DNA of 64,000 nucleotides from Saturnia japonica (lineage: Eukaryota; Arthropoda; Insecta; Lepidoptera; Saturniidae): assembly GCA_033032175.1 (NCBI GenBank), contig CM065325.1:8956930-9020929 (forward strand), written 5' to 3'. The notes under the pieces were generated by a model. The model had not been told where the DNA came from and ran no database searches. It saw only the letters and a program-made list of their open reading frames with translations. This document shows, in pieces, positions 1-14,300 of the stretch. Both the position numbers and the translations under genes were made by a program. Positions within the stretch are counted from its first letter, which is position 1. Each line of letters opens with the position of its first letter.

Positions 1-87
1 TTGGTGCTTGGTGACAGATTTTTAACTTGAGTATGGTAGCTAGCCAGGAGGGCATTATAAAAAGCCCTACCACCATGCTGCGGTTTG

Positions 88-202
88 TTCGTAGCTGAGT
101 GCCCTAAGCGCTCGCCCTCAAGTTCGGTGAAGCTGTAAAAGCCGCAGTGGCTTGGATAGGGCCCCTAAGGCTAACAGTTTAGTCAGTTCAAAAAAAAAAA
201 TG
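88..202 (+). repeat. Retroposon tail, copy 1
   Basis: GCTGAGTGCCCTAAGCGCTC...GGATAGGGCCCCTAAGGC...AGTTCAAAAAAAAAA; nearly identical to 38799-38914. Ending in poly(A) points to a LINE/SINE 3' end. Confidence 0.75.
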
Positions 203-242
203 CTGTGGTTTCATCACGATATTACTTTCACCGAAAGCTCAT

Positions 243-312
243 GCTCATTACAGAGATTCGAACTCGGTCGATCGACGCCGAGTCCACACACGCTACCGAA
301 CTGAGCTATCAT
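243..312 (-). mobile_element. tRNA-like SINE head
   Basis: On the - strand: GATAGCTCAGTTCGGTAGCG (A-box) and GAGTTCGAATCTC (B-box) about 30 bp apart, as in a tRNA. No proper anticodon or acceptor stem, so a tRNA-derived repeat rather than a gene. Confidence 0.6.
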
Positions 313-461
313 TTGTACTAGTACTTGTTCGCAGATCCAACCCAACCTAACCGAGCATCATCTGTATTTTGTAACGTATAAATAATAAGGTTATGTAGAT
401 ATGTTATAAATGACGTGCATACCTCAATACAACAGTTCACACAAGTCTGATTGTCACAACA

Positions 462-600
462 CTAGGCCAATTCGACGACGAATATAGTTGTGGAAATCAG
501 GACTTGCATTAACCGTATATATTCTATCTCATTCCCTCGTAGGCTAAATCCTATAAATGTATATGTTTGTCTCAATCACAATCTTATTCCCGAGTGATAT
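462..600 (+). repeat. Interspersed repeat (AGGCCAATTCGACGA type), copy 1
   Basis: Shares AATCAGGACTTGC, CATTCYCTCGTA and GCTAAATCCTATA in order with 31548-31660. Family unknown. Confidence 0.55.
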
Positions 601-1317
601 TCGAAACAAATCAGAGATGTATTTCATAGTTTAACTAAATAGTATTTGGCATTCTATAGAATGCCTAAACAAAGTATTTAATCATTCTCTTTATTTCATA
701 CCGTTGCCTATAACATATAATACAAAATAAGGCGTAAAATATAAAAATATGATGAATACAGTACACAATATTCGTAGCAATGTTCACTTGTGTTGCTGTT
801 GTCATATATTATGACGTCACGATAGCGCGCCAAAATAACGGGTGTTTAAATTGTCCAAATTCGATTGACATTTTTAACTTTTTGTAATAACTAAAATAAA
901 AGTTTTTTTGAGCGTCATATTTTTTTACGATTATGTAACGATATAAGGCGTCGATTAAAAATATTAAAACGTTTCATGCATATACCTTATTATTTGTAAT
1001 GAAGACGTCAAAAAATGTTTTTCAGACGCTTACATGGCTTACGCTTGCTATACCTTACGAGATACATCAAAATAATGTTCTAAAAAAATTTAGTTCATCA
1101 AAAAGCATAGAGAAAAGTCTGTGATGGCATATGTCTATTTCCTAAGGTTGCCTCACAGTAACCATTTTTATCTTCAACATAATAATTAAAATTTTTATGA
1201 TATTTGCAAGATATTTTCTCCAATTCAGTATTAATCTTTACCTAGATAAATTTGTTAGTTGACATGGGCATTTAATGTAGATTAAAATGGTCCTTTACAG
1301 TTTTCCATTTAGCTGAA

Positions 1318-1556
1318 TACCCCACCCCGAATATTCCGAAGTATTAGGCAGAGGTGTACACCCACAGTTCGCCGGGCATGTTTTAGGTCTCATGTATAGA
1401 AGGCGAGCCTATTTCCATTAATCGGGTACAAAGCGAAACTCCGAGCTGCTACTGAGAATTTCATAGAAAACCTCCAATAACACTTTGTACGAACTGGAAA
1501 TCGAACCTAGGACCTCGAGCATAGCAGTCGCGCTTAGGACCACTAGGGGCTTATAA
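1318..1556 (-). mobile_element. tRNA-derived SINE, copy B
   Basis: Inverted, older copy of the 30200 SINE. Read on the - strand: CCTAGTGGTCCTAAGCGCG, a B-box CTAGGTTCGATTTC, the body with GGCGAACTGTGGGTGTACAC, ending near 1318 without the TATG tail. Confidence 0.8.
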
Positions 1557-1659
1557 GGCAGTTATGAACTATTAATATTAAAGCGATAGTCTCTAAATCA
1601 GGTTTGTACTGTATCTGTGCGAAGCTGGGGCGGGTCGCTAGTACTATATAAAAGACACT

Positions 1660-2055
1660 GACAACGATTATGCCCTTAAAAATTGTTTGTCTGTTTATAT
1701 GCCCGAATTTAACTCAAAAATGATTTCACTGATTGTTATGAAATTCTGTGTAAGGGAAGCTATGTCATTGGTCAATTGATAGGCTATAAGAATTTTCAAT
1801 AATAGATTTAGAAATAGAAAAAAAAAATGTTACAAAAAGTCTTGTAATTTTTAATGAAATTTTGTACACGGAAAGTATTTCTCAATACAAGCTAAAAATT
1901 ACTACGTATACTAACTATACTAACGTAACTAAGTATTTCTGTCTCAATTGACAGATTATATGAATTATCAATAATATATGTAAACATATAATTACGGGAT
2001 GAAAATAATTACCGTGTAATAAACGTGTGCGGAGCCGTGGCCGCACCGCTAGTTA
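1660..2055 (+). repeat. Interspersed repeat family B fragment
   Basis: Contains TATGCCCGAATTTAACTCAAAAA, several 'gaaattttgtacacgg' motifs and ends GTGCGGAGCCGTGGCCGCAC, as in 42496-43214. Confidence 0.65.
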
Positions 2056-2182
2056 GTTGATTAAAATAGGTGATTTGTCGCGACCATCCAAAGGTGGTTT
2101 ATTTCATTGACTTTTTTTAATTCTAATATATTTATGTTTTCCTGCTACATGATAGTAAAGTACAACAAACTCTTTCTAATAG

Positions 2183-2338
2183 GTGTCCGAGATTCCCCCG
2201 TTCTTAGTGGAGAACACATACGAGCAGCAGTTGGCGCAGGGTATGAGCGAGGCCGGTATGCCGCCACGTCGGTTGCGTAATGATTCATACCTCGGGGCCG
2301 TTGGCAGAGATAACGTCATGGTGCGAGCTGGCTTGCAG
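2183..2338 (+). CDS. RalGAPA1: RalGAPA visible exon 1
   Basis: Opens after an AATAG acceptor and closes CAG|GTTTGT, phase 0 at both ends (52 codons). It encodes the conserved stretch around ENTYEQQL and [15 protein letters not shown]. The GTG at 2183 is an internal Val codon, not a start. Confidence 0.9.
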
Positions 2339-5300
2339 GTTTGTCTGATAATCATTTTCACATCATACCTAAATTATTTCAAAATTATAAATAATTTTAT
2401 ACAACTATATAGTACTAGACTACTTGACTCATATCAAATTTGGCACAATAAATAAATATTCTCTCTAGTATTTGCCTTAAGAAACCAATATTTATCAATT
2501 TCAGATATTAAAAGTGTAAGATGGCTACATATTTTCAATTTAAAAATTATTTTTTTACTCTGAAAACGCTGTCTGCCATATTGTGACGTCATATGACTGT
2601 AAGCAAATTTCATGTCGAATATTAAACGAGTGAAATTCCCTATATAGTCTGTGCCCGTGATATTGATGTTGATGACTTAAAAAGTATCGAGATTTTTACA
2701 GTGATGAACATTTGCTAAATGCCAAATGATTGTTTTCGACCCGTATGGCGTCAGAGCAGAGATAATATAATATGGACTAATATGGCTGACAGCGTTTTCA
2801 CCTGTTTACGAAAAATAAAATTATAAAATAAAGTGTTGCGGTTACAATTAATAATTTAAGACCTACTTTAAAAAACGGTCAACTAGTCTATTGTCAATGT
2901 CAATGAATGTCATGTTTAAGCTGGCTGTATAATAATACCAGCCTATAAATGACCCACTGCTGGGCAAAGGTCTCTTCCCGATGGAAAGTATGGGTATAAT
3001 CAGAAATCGACAGTTCTATATTTTCCCCAAATACAGACATCATCATTTATCAAGTGTTTTCCTTCACCGTCAGCGTCTAGTGTAACCTATTCAAATTAGT
3101 AAATGCTGGACCTGCTGACATCAAATCGATAAGTAAACAACTGGTGTTGGATTTTCATAAATGGCAACACGGGCTCACCCGGGTATTCGACGCACTTAGC
3201 GCCATCTAGAGAGTCGTTTAGAAGCCGTTACGACAACTGAATCACTCGCGCACGCTAATATTCTAAACATTAAAAAACTATTATAAAATTGTACTGTGTG
3301 TGGAAAAAACCCATCTCTGGAGCGAAGCCGCGTCCCGGGACACAAGACCCGACTTGCGACAGCCCAAGGTGAACCGTGGGCATGCCATATTACTTTCATA
3401 TTTCAAATTTAAAATAACTATCGAATCACACAACTGGTCTAAACAACACTATACCACCACGACTTGGCAGTTGGCTGTATAAGGAGTTGATAAATGTAAA
3501 AACAAAAAAGAATTGCAAAGACAAGGAGAATCAGCATTATTACCTTAGAATTTACATAATGAATAATTTGGTTTCAATTAATGAAGATTAGCTATATGGA
3601 AAACAAATTTACGAGTTTAATCTTTCCATAAATTAGAACGTTTTGCAAGTCTTCATGACTCAAGCGGCAAACGTGTTTCTGGCGTCTCCGTCGCCAGTGG
3701 CGCCCCCCGGTGCTCTTAGCCAACAACAGTTGTTGGAAGAACAAACAGACACATGCAAGAGAGTACTAAATATTTATAGATACATGGTTATGCATGTCGC
3801 TATGGATGGTAATTCTTGGTGAGTCACTTTTAATAATGTATTATGATACTATTTTTCATCTGGAAATTAGCCGTTATAAAAAGAAACTCAATTAAAAAAG
3901 CATTTTAGTAGAAAAAAAAAACATTTTTTTTTTAACATTTACAAATGACTATTAATGTTTATTCATTATGAATGTTAGGAATTATGTTGGTCATTTTTGT
4001 AAGTAAATCATTATCTGATCTGTATTAATTTTATTAAAAAGAACTTCACATTATCTGTTTTTTTTATTAATGTTTTAATGGATACCGGTTACACAGTTAT
4101 TAAAAAACTAACTGTGCCCGCGGCTCCGCTCACCTGGACTACAGAGTTATTGTTTGTGAACATATCCTGATATTTTTTTTACATAAGGACCAAATATCTA
4201 AGGAGTAAAACAAAAAAAAATTGGTCAAAATGTATAGGATATAGTAGATAGTTTTTGCGTTATGCGAAACCTGACAAACCTGAATTATTTTATTTATATA
4301 GATTATGTTCTTTCAGGGAACAACTGCTCTTGGTACTACTGCAAATAACTTCTTTGGTGCTTACAAAAGTACTACCAAAAAGAAAACAAGAATCTTTAGG
4401 TAATATTACAATGTCCTGCCTACTAAATACAATTCAGGATTTAACATCTTAGTTTACAACGAAATTTTTTTTCTACTGAACAGTTCAACACAAATTAAGC
4501 TGTGTTCCTCTTAGGCCCTTCTTCCACTATGCTATTAGCACGCGACTCGCGTTTGATACGCACTTCCTACTAGTTTCTCGTAAGTAGCTGCCATATGACT
4601 TCGCTATGTTCCGGACTCGCGTTTGATATCGCGTCAGTTGCACGCTACTATAGGTGCTGCGATTTTTATTCCCACAAAATGAACTGACATTTCATATGTT
4701 GCTATAGCTATAGTTTTTAAAATAGTGATGTCATCAATCGGTACTAATTTTAACTTCCCCCAAAAACCTTTCATCAAAAGCATTTTTTTTCTATGGTTCG
4801 ACATAATATACTAATCTTATAGTTTCTTGAATTATGTAATGACTAGTGGTGTGCTCGCGGTTTCGCACGCGTTTGATACTACGCAGTAGTTATTTACATC
4901 CCGTAATTTTATTTTTACTTATAATGTTGACAATTCGTATGCCATGTCAATTGAGGATTGTCATGTATTTCCTGTGTACAATTTTCATCAAAATCGGTTC
5001 AACATTATTATTCTACTCTACGATTTCTAATGTATTAAACGATTCTTATAGCCTCTCAATTATGGTATGATGTAGGCTTCCCGTCCACTAAAATCGGTTG
5101 ATAATTGATGAAAATTTCATTTTTTGACAATTTTATTGTTATAGCCCATCAATTATGTAATTACTTATACTTTCCGTGTACACAATTTCATTAAAATCGG
5201 TTAAGAATTAATGGAATTTAAAATTTTCATAGCCCAGCATTCATAGAATGACTTATATTTCACGTGTACAAAAATTCATTAAAATCGGTCAAGAATTAAC

Positions 5301-8300
5301 AAAAATATTTTATTTGGAAAAAAAATTACAATTTCTATATATTATATTGAAATTTCTTATACTCTATCAATTGACCAATGACATATGTATCCCGTGTACA
5401 AAATTTAATAAGAATTGGTCAAGCCGATTTTGAGTGAAATCGGTACATACAAACAGACAGATAGACAAAAAAATTAATGGCTTATTCGTGATCAGTATCG
5501 TTCATATAGTATGCCTAAAGGGAAATTTTGAAAAAATATTTAATATACACACATAACTACAGATTTGTAAATATAGATAATAGTAAATGACTGGGTATAT
5601 TGAATAACACAAAATATTTTCAATCTGCTTTCGATTCGCATGTGATTCTATTCAGTATTTAATTATTTTTTTTTTAATAATTGTATTGAAAAATATACGG
5701 CAGCACAACACTAAAAAATAAATGTTAATCATTATTTTCAAGTTTGACATTAGTGATTGTCAATTCACTCCGTGGGAATAGCCAGGATTATTAAAAAAAC
5801 GCAGTATAGTTGTGCTAGTTGCACACGAGGTGACTAGAATACATGTCACATAAAAAATGGCGATTAAAAATGGAGTTAACAACCGCACCAAATATAAATA
5901 AAATTCTTTAGACATTCTATAAAAAAGTATGACACTTTTTATCGTCATTTTCTTGAAGTTCTGTGATAACAACGAATGCTCTCTACATTTATTATTGCTG
6001 TCGATGTACGGGTCCACCCAAAATCACCTTTTTCTTCTATTCATGTTCTTGTAGTAAATATAAAGAAGCCGGTCTTCATTGCTAGAGTCACTTGTCATCG
6101 TACTTAAAGAATTAACGAATATAGTCGATTTTGGGCAGCGCCGTGTGCGAAAACCGACTTCATAGAGTAACATACCAATAGGCGACCTATGATTCGCGTC
6201 GTCGCGTAGCTTGTGAATAGCCTCGTGGGAAAAAGGCCTAATACTATTGATTTAAAATGATTTACTTCAAAAATTCTTATTTTAAATTTATTTGAAAAAA
6301 TACACTATATTCTTAATTTCTAGATTTGTTATTTTATTTTATTAAATTTATAATTTCAGGTGGTTTTCTAGCCCCGGCATTGTTCCAAACACTTATAGTG
6401 ACTTGGATTAAAGCTAATTTAAATGTGGCAATAAAACCGGAACTCTGGCAAAATTTTATGGAACTACTGATGCGTCTGACGCACTGGGAAGATTTAATAA
6501 AAGAATGGGCTGTGAGTATTGATCCTATACAATTTGATGTGTGGAATAAATTTTATTGAGTGTAATTGATAATACAAAGTGTGGCTTGATTTGTTATATA
6601 GGTACTTATACTTTAAATTTTTTTTAAATCTTCATAGACAAAACACAGGGTTTTTAAAATTTTCACATGAATTGTATTATAAATAACATAAACTTCATCT
6701 CATTTAGGCACGAATGTCCCTCTGTGACTCACTAAAGCTACACTTTAGTTTGACCAATTTTTACGTTAGAAACAATATTTTGCCTGTCTAAATCATTGGA
6801 CCACAACAACTTCATAATAACAATAATAATACATCATCATAATAAATTATGTAATTACAAAATAAATATTTTTTGTTTAGTAATTATTTTCTGGTATATA
6901 GTTAAGTTGAACAAAAATTACTTTCTCTACCTTTAATGAAATCACGTATCCGCACCAGATCAAATTATATGAACTTCAGCGTATTTATTTATAAGTTTTT
7001 ATTTTAATAGAAAACTATGGAAACATTGACCCGCGTGTTGGCTCGGCACGTATACTCGCTAGACCTCTCTGAGAGTGCCGGAGTAGGGGAGGTACGCGGG
7101 CGCGGGGGCAGGCGGCCTCCCGTTGCCCCGCCGAACCTACCGCGTCCCGTGCCACTACACCACGCCGTCATCGCTGTCTCCATAGCCGACAACAGAATTC
7201 CAGGTATAGGATATATACAATTTTAGTGGCTAAAATAAAAAGGACGTACCTATATTTTTTTATCAATAAATTTGTAGACTCATTTTAGCCAAAAAATTTT
7301 ACCTATAAAATAAATTTTCACTGTAAATTTTTTTGAAAATTTTGTAACATTGAAAATTTTTTTTTTTTTTACTATACCATAAAAATATGGTCTAGACAAG
7401 AAATTTAAAAACGTGTTAGTTCTTGTTGAAGCGAATTAAAATTCGTGCGATACCTCGTTGGAAGTCCACGCATAAAAAATTAAACAAAATAACTTGACTT
7501 TAATTAATTTTCTTTGCTTTTTATTCGAATCCCAGATATCGTACTTAAATTCTATATAGCCTATGTCACTCCTACAATTAAGACGAATCTAACGGCACTT
7601 CGTATGAAAGCCATCTAGCCGTTTAGGCTACAGAGTGTGCAAAAGAAATAGACATACATACATAGGTAAATTCGAAAAACTTAAACCTCCTTTTCGCAGT
7701 CGAATAAAAAGAAGTCAAGCTTACTACAAATAATTCGAAATAAAAGTAAAAAAAAATTAAGAGGAAATTTCCCAAAAAATATGTTAACTCCCGGGACTTC
7801 ATCTCAATTATTAGTCGTCATCTTCAGCCCGTAGTCACCCACTGCTGAGTATAGGCCTCTTTTCTTGTACGCCACCCGTCCCGATCCTGAGCTAATCTCA
7901 TTCATGTTAACTATAAATGTTATTCATTTAATATTGAAAATGCAAATAATTTTTGTTTTAATTTTAGTACAATCTTTGCATTCTATTGAATGTTATGGTT
8001 ATTTTTGTAATTTATATTCATAATCTAAAAATATTATAATTAGATTCGACCAATGTTAATAACAAATACGGACTACAGAATGCACGCGCGAATTTTACTC
8101 CCCCGCTCCCGGCTATTTTAAAGGCAAAAGTGGTTATTATGGGTGTTCCTTAAAAGATAGACGTATAGTCTCTGTGATATTTTTGTAGTTCTTTTTAATA
8201 TCTACAATTGTGTAGTACATTAATCTGCTATATCTTTATGGTTTACTCAGCGTAAGCCATTTAAGCGCCCGAATTGATTCACCATGACCAGGTTTATTTT

Positions 8301-11300
8301 TTATTTTTGCGGAACCCTAAACCTTTTTCTAAAAAAAAAATTGGCTAAATTACTCCATATAACATCAGCTATTTATCAGTGAAAGTCCCGTCAAAAACGG
8401 TCAAACCGTTTCGGAAATTACCCGGAACAAACAGACAGACAGACAAAATGTTTTTTTTGTATGTATTTTTAATATGTATTTTTATTTACTAATAAACTGT
8501 TGTTTTTACATTACAAACACACACTTCAATTTTATTTAATTGTATAGATTAGTTGATATATCAATAAATCAAATATTTTCATGGTTACTATTTGTATTGG
8601 TAAGAGATGGCGCTGTCACGATTTTCTACTGGGTATCGTTTGATTTTTTACTTTGTATTTAAGGGTTCGTTTTGTAAACAAATTGCAATTTTATTTATTT
8701 GTATAGATGATCTTAAACAACTTAATGTTGAAAAAAAGAATCTTAATAAACTGCTTAATTTAAACAGTACAACAATGAAAAAACTCTTTTATGTCATTCA
8801 CTTTTTTTTTTCTAAAGGGGTCTCTGCTTGGCTAGCGACGACTGTACATAGGAAAATTGGTTAGGTGATAATATAGATGGTAAAATCATAACATAATGAA
8901 AATTGCATTAGTCACAGAGAAGTTAAGGGGTTATAGGTTAATGTATGGTGTGGTGGTGGTAGTTGTATGGTGAAGACAAGTCATTTAACTACAGGGTGGG
9001 CCAGAAAGGCGTACTATTTTAAAAACACTCTTGCGTTTGAACCTTATGAGCGGGGGCTGCGTGGGTGGTGGGGATGAGAAGCACGGTTCTCAGAAATTTA
9101 GTTGCGATTTCGACTCTCAAACAGGAGCCTGCGGGACGCCCAAGGTCAACAAGAACGGAAGACACAATTGAACAAGTTAGAGCTTCAGTTCAACGTAATC
9201 CTGGTCTATCGACTCTCAAGCGATCGGCTGAACTTGTGGTGTGCAGAACATCTTTGCGTCGCTTTTTGTTGAAAGATTTGAATTTGCACCCGTATAAAAT
9301 TCAACTTGTGCAGGAATTACTGCCAAATGACACAATTTTACAACGAGCTTTTATTGAAACAATGTTGGAACGCTTTCAGAGTTTCATCAATATTTTGTTC
9401 TCCGACGAAGCTCATTTTCACTTAAATGGGCATGTCAATAAACAGAATTGCCTTTACTGGACTGCGAGAACCCACGTGCAAAACATCAAAAGCCTCTGCA
9501 TTCGCCGAAAGTAACCGTTTGGGCGGCCACATCAGCACACGGAATTATCGGACCCTATTTCTTTGAAAATCAACAAAGGCAATCTGTCACTGTAAATTCC
9601 GACCGATACATAGCCATGTTAAGGGATTTTTTCTTTCCGCAACTGCAACAATTTGAAGCCTATAATCAATCATGCGACGTGGTTTCAACAAGATGATGCG
9701 ACATGCCATACATCTAATGCTTCGTTGGCAGCGGTAAACGAGATGTTTGACATTGCATGGCCGCCTAGAAGTCCGAATCTAACGCCACCGGACTTTTTCA
9801 TGTGGGGATACCTGAAAAGTAGAGTACTCTAATAACCCAGCCACGATTAACCAGTTGAAGATAAAAAATATTCGAGAAGAAATTGCAGCTATTCCTCGCG
9901 CAATGTGTCAGCGAGTTTTTACCAATTTGAGGTTCAGGTTCGAGGAATGTTTGCAGCGGGATGGTGCACTCCTGAATGATGTAATTTTTAAGAAATAAAT
10001 TTCCCAGTTAATCTATTTTAATTGAAATAAAGATGTGTACGTGTATTGTATTTAGTTTTTTCTTTGTTATTTTTTTTTTTATTCGCAAATCTCGCAATCG
10101 GTTTGTAGGCAGTGAAGTTAATTACGATTGTCAAGAAGTGAAGCTAGTTACAATTGTTAAGCTGTGAAGTTAGTCGCAATATAAATATATTACGAAACGG
10201 TCGTGTTTCATTGTAGGTATAGCAGCAGCTAGCGTCCTTTAAACAAATCAAATATTACACATCAACAATATGTGTATAAAAGGTGTAAATACTGAGATGT
10301 CGGTTGATGGAAGAAAGCAAAAATCGTGCTGTTGCTGTGCTGGGGTCACAGTCGAGTAGTTTACCTGAATACGTGTCCGCTCGGACGTTTTCATTAAGAC
10401 CTTTCCAACTGTATAAAATTTATATATTATGATTTGGCTTTTAGACGAGTATAGGCTGATATTTTATTAAGTTTTCTTGATTTTGGCTTTAACACCTTAT
10501 TCATAATAACTATTCCACACTAATGTTTTGTATAAGCAATCGATAAATATTTACTAGAGCTGTCGATTTAAATTAAAACGAGCGTCATAGATTCTTCGAG
10601 TCATAATTTATACAAAATGGAATTTGTGTGACGTGATGAAACGACTTCAAAATGGCGGCGCGTACTCCTGGTTGCGCGATGCGCCACTATCCTCACTCTA
10701 CGTAATGAGTTTGTTGAACCTTTATCTATCGAGTGGTGTAATTATATTTTAGATGTAGATGATATGTAGCTTCAGTGTTAAACTGTAGATATAGCCCGAT
10801 TTTGATATAATTTTTTTAAATTGCCTCCTATTAAGAAAACAAAATTTTAAAACTTATTCACGTTAAAATATGTTGTGCTGACCCTACTTAAGTGGGTTAA
10901 GAGTAGGAAGAAGGAAAACAATAATGTAGGTGGTAAAACAATTATAATCAAATTGTCACGCAGGCAAATCCCCTAAATCATGTCAAGAATCTCACCCGCG
11001 TAAGGAGGGCTCTGCACGCCGACACTTGACTCGGTGCCGTAGCGACCCGCATCTATCCAAACACGCACACATACAAAACGGTAAGTATCTATTATTTTTT
11101 TCAATACAGGTCTGACATGCGCTCATTTGAATAAATTTTAAAGTTGTACTTTTGGCGCGTTTTGTAGAGGGTAAAATAGAGATCAGTGTGCGCGTCATTA
11201 ATGGAAGTGCGAAATTATGAAGTTAGACAACAATGATAATATGTAATATAAATTCATTTTATTGACTTTTATTTTTATTGTGTAATGTTAATTTAACCGA

Positions 11301-14300
11301 CTATAAATTAAGAATGTTTTAATGAAGTGAAATTAATTAGGTACTAACTTCATCATGTTGGCACGTGGGATAAAAATTTTAGAGTTATTTTGTTTTGTTA
11401 CGGCAAAGAAGTAACAACTTTCATGATTAAGATTTTTACTAACAACATTATCTTATTTCACAGAAGAGGCCAAAGAATCTGTTAACAATAAACCCAGGAG
11501 ATGGTATTCCCTAGATTCACTCAGAAATTCATCTCAAAATGAAGAGAGAGACTCCGCTAGTGGTATGTGTATTTACAGGCAGTAATTAAATACACTAATT
11601 AACTTTAGAGATGAGAATATTTCAAAGATTATTAATTTTCAAGGGTCTCGATCGCCTTCTCCGGCGCCCTCTAGCGGAGTTGAAAGCAGCTCCATCAAAG
11701 ATTCACCTTTGCAGATAGATTTAGCTTCTGATGGGGGAAATATAGGTAAGGACTTCCATTTAATATTGTTGATCAAAATTTTTTACATTCAGTTATATTA
11801 TATTATGTACATTTACGTATAATGATTGGATAGTTAGAATTAGCGATGTACCAGATATCAGTAACCGCATTCGTAGTTATCCGAGGGAGGAAAAAGATCC
11901 CTATAAGCTCTGTAAATTGGTTTAGTTCTGGTACAATAAAACACATACTCGTAATTTCAATTAAATATACCAACAAACCTATGTAATTACCCTACGCAGT
12001 CATTTGTAATATAAACCGCGGATCTACATTTTTAAGAATCACATCACTGGTTAGAATATTAAAATGTTTTGTATTTGGATATGAACCCACCACATGACAT
12101 TAGATTCCGTCAAAACTAAAAAAAAAATACTTGTATAGGCGAGTGGTCCGATGGTGACAATGGTAGCCTGGGAGGCGGTGGAGCGGGGGCAGGAGTGGGT
12201 GTCGCCCTGGGCGGACGTGCTCGCGGGTGGCTTCCCGATGTTGCGGCCTTACTATGGCGGCGTATGTTAGCTGCGCTTGGCAACCCGAACTTATTACGTG
12301 ACCCGCAAGCGCATGCGCACTTCTATAACTACCTCGTACACCTGAACTCTACGTTGCTCAAGGTTAGTTATTCACTTGAACTTTTTACGGAAAGAAATAA
12401 CGCGTGTAACTCAGAATCTTTTATCATGGCCAAGTACTTACACTCAAACATTGTATTTAAAACATATGAAATGCAAAATACTTTTATGTTGGTATTATAA
12501 AAAGTTAAAAAACATAACATAATGATTTAATCGATTTAATGTACAGTAATAAGAGTTTTTTTGTTTGAATATGCTATATGTCTGGAACTGCTAGTCACAT
12601 TAGAAAAATCTGTTTACATTTATGACCTATTTATTGAGGAAAGTTACATGCTATATAACTTCACGCTACGACCCTAAGGAGTGGAACAGTGACCAACAAT
12701 GTCAGGCAATCTGACAAGCTGTAGGTAAATACTGGAAGTGAAAACATAGGACACACTGGTGCTTTGGCGGCGCAACGGAGAGTTGGTCGAATAAATTTAA
12801 CATGGGTGAATCCATGGAATACTACTGGCGTCTATAAATGTCGACGATCGAAAGGCTAATTTTGACTAACGTGCATTTCGCATTTACATTACACGTTACT
12901 CAATTTTCTTTTCCAATGTATTCATTGTTTATAAACTATACAAGGATGAACGTACTTTTGCACTTTGTGGAACATTTTTATGGGCTGTAAATTACAAGAT
13001 CACGTTTACAATGACAATGTAAACTTTTAGGCGAATAAAAGTTCGTTTACCTGATTACGGCGTGTGCGCAACTAAATATATCTAAACATGGTCGTATTCA
13101 ATTCGGTCATATAGTACCGATAGTACCGATACATAAATAAACACTTGCGTAATAATATAGTGTTAAACACCGAACTGGGCATCTGGTAATGTTTATCGCA
13201 AATAAAGGTATGTCGGAGTAACTTATCACTTGATATCTGTCATTGTTTGACAGATGGTGCAATTGAAAAATCATTCGGGTTCATCTCGTGTACAGATTCG
13301 CTTGTTTTGTTTATTTAGAGAAATATTTAATTACGATTAAAACTTTCTTTTTTACTTAAAACATATTTTGTATAATTAAATATTTTTATAACGACGACTC
13401 AGTTAAAAAAATTAAGTAAAACTAGTAAAAATTGATTTATTTATAATTTTTAAGATAAAACGCACATCCAGGAAGTGTTTATGTGGCTTTTTTTATGGTG
13501 TTATTAAAATTGTGCGAGCTGTTTTCCAATACCAAGTTGTTTAAAGATTGTCAATGCGAGAGAAGAGCAGGAAGAAGAAGATTGTTAAAGAGGCGTCAAA
13601 AGAAAGAGGTTTCAATTTTTGTGTTTATTCTTTTTAAACTAACACAGTTCCTTTTTGAGCTAAAATAGACGGTATACTTCTTTGTTTACGCCCTTGTAAG
13701 TGATAATGATTAAATTCAGAGAACCGGTGTTTAAAAACATGTTAGGAATGACGGCAAAACGCAACAAAAAGTAACACTAATTCGGTAGTATAATAACCCT
13801 ATCCTACTTCATTACCATTTCACAATATAAAAGTCATGCAATGTGAGCATATTACACAAAACGTCCATACACACCCAGGATAAAACTGGTTACTGCTAAT
13901 AACCCAAGTGTTAGAAGAACATGAGTAGCAAGAATTATCCCCGATCAAAGAAACAAAATAATAAGGCCTACGTCACACTTCACGGAAATTCCGTCGACGA
14001 TCTTCCGCGGCGACATTTTCGCCAGGAGAGGAGCAAGCGATTTTCCGCGTAGCGTGCCTGTTAAAATTAAGTTATACGTAATAAAATGTATTAGCGTTAC
14101 GCCGTGGAAGATCGACGACGGAATTTCCGTTAAGTGTGACGTAGGCCTTATACATCGCCACTCCATTTTCACCCAAACAAAAAAACAGATCTTTTTTATA
14201 TCATGATGTTGGCAAACAATCATGCAGTCCGCCTGATAGTAAGCGGTTACCGCAGTCTGTAGATGCTTGAAACACCAGAAGTATCACATGCGCATTGCCG

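Larger units (their letters stand above)
1..2182. other. Intron of RalGAPA, upstream of the first visible exon
   Basis: Only retroposon pieces are recognised (88-202, 243-312, 462-600, 1318-1556, 1660-2055). No coding exon seen. Confidence 0.6.

Noticed and set aside
243..312. A tRNA gene
   Set aside because: Boxes A and B are present but there is no acceptor-stem pairing or clear anticodon arm; it is a SINE head.
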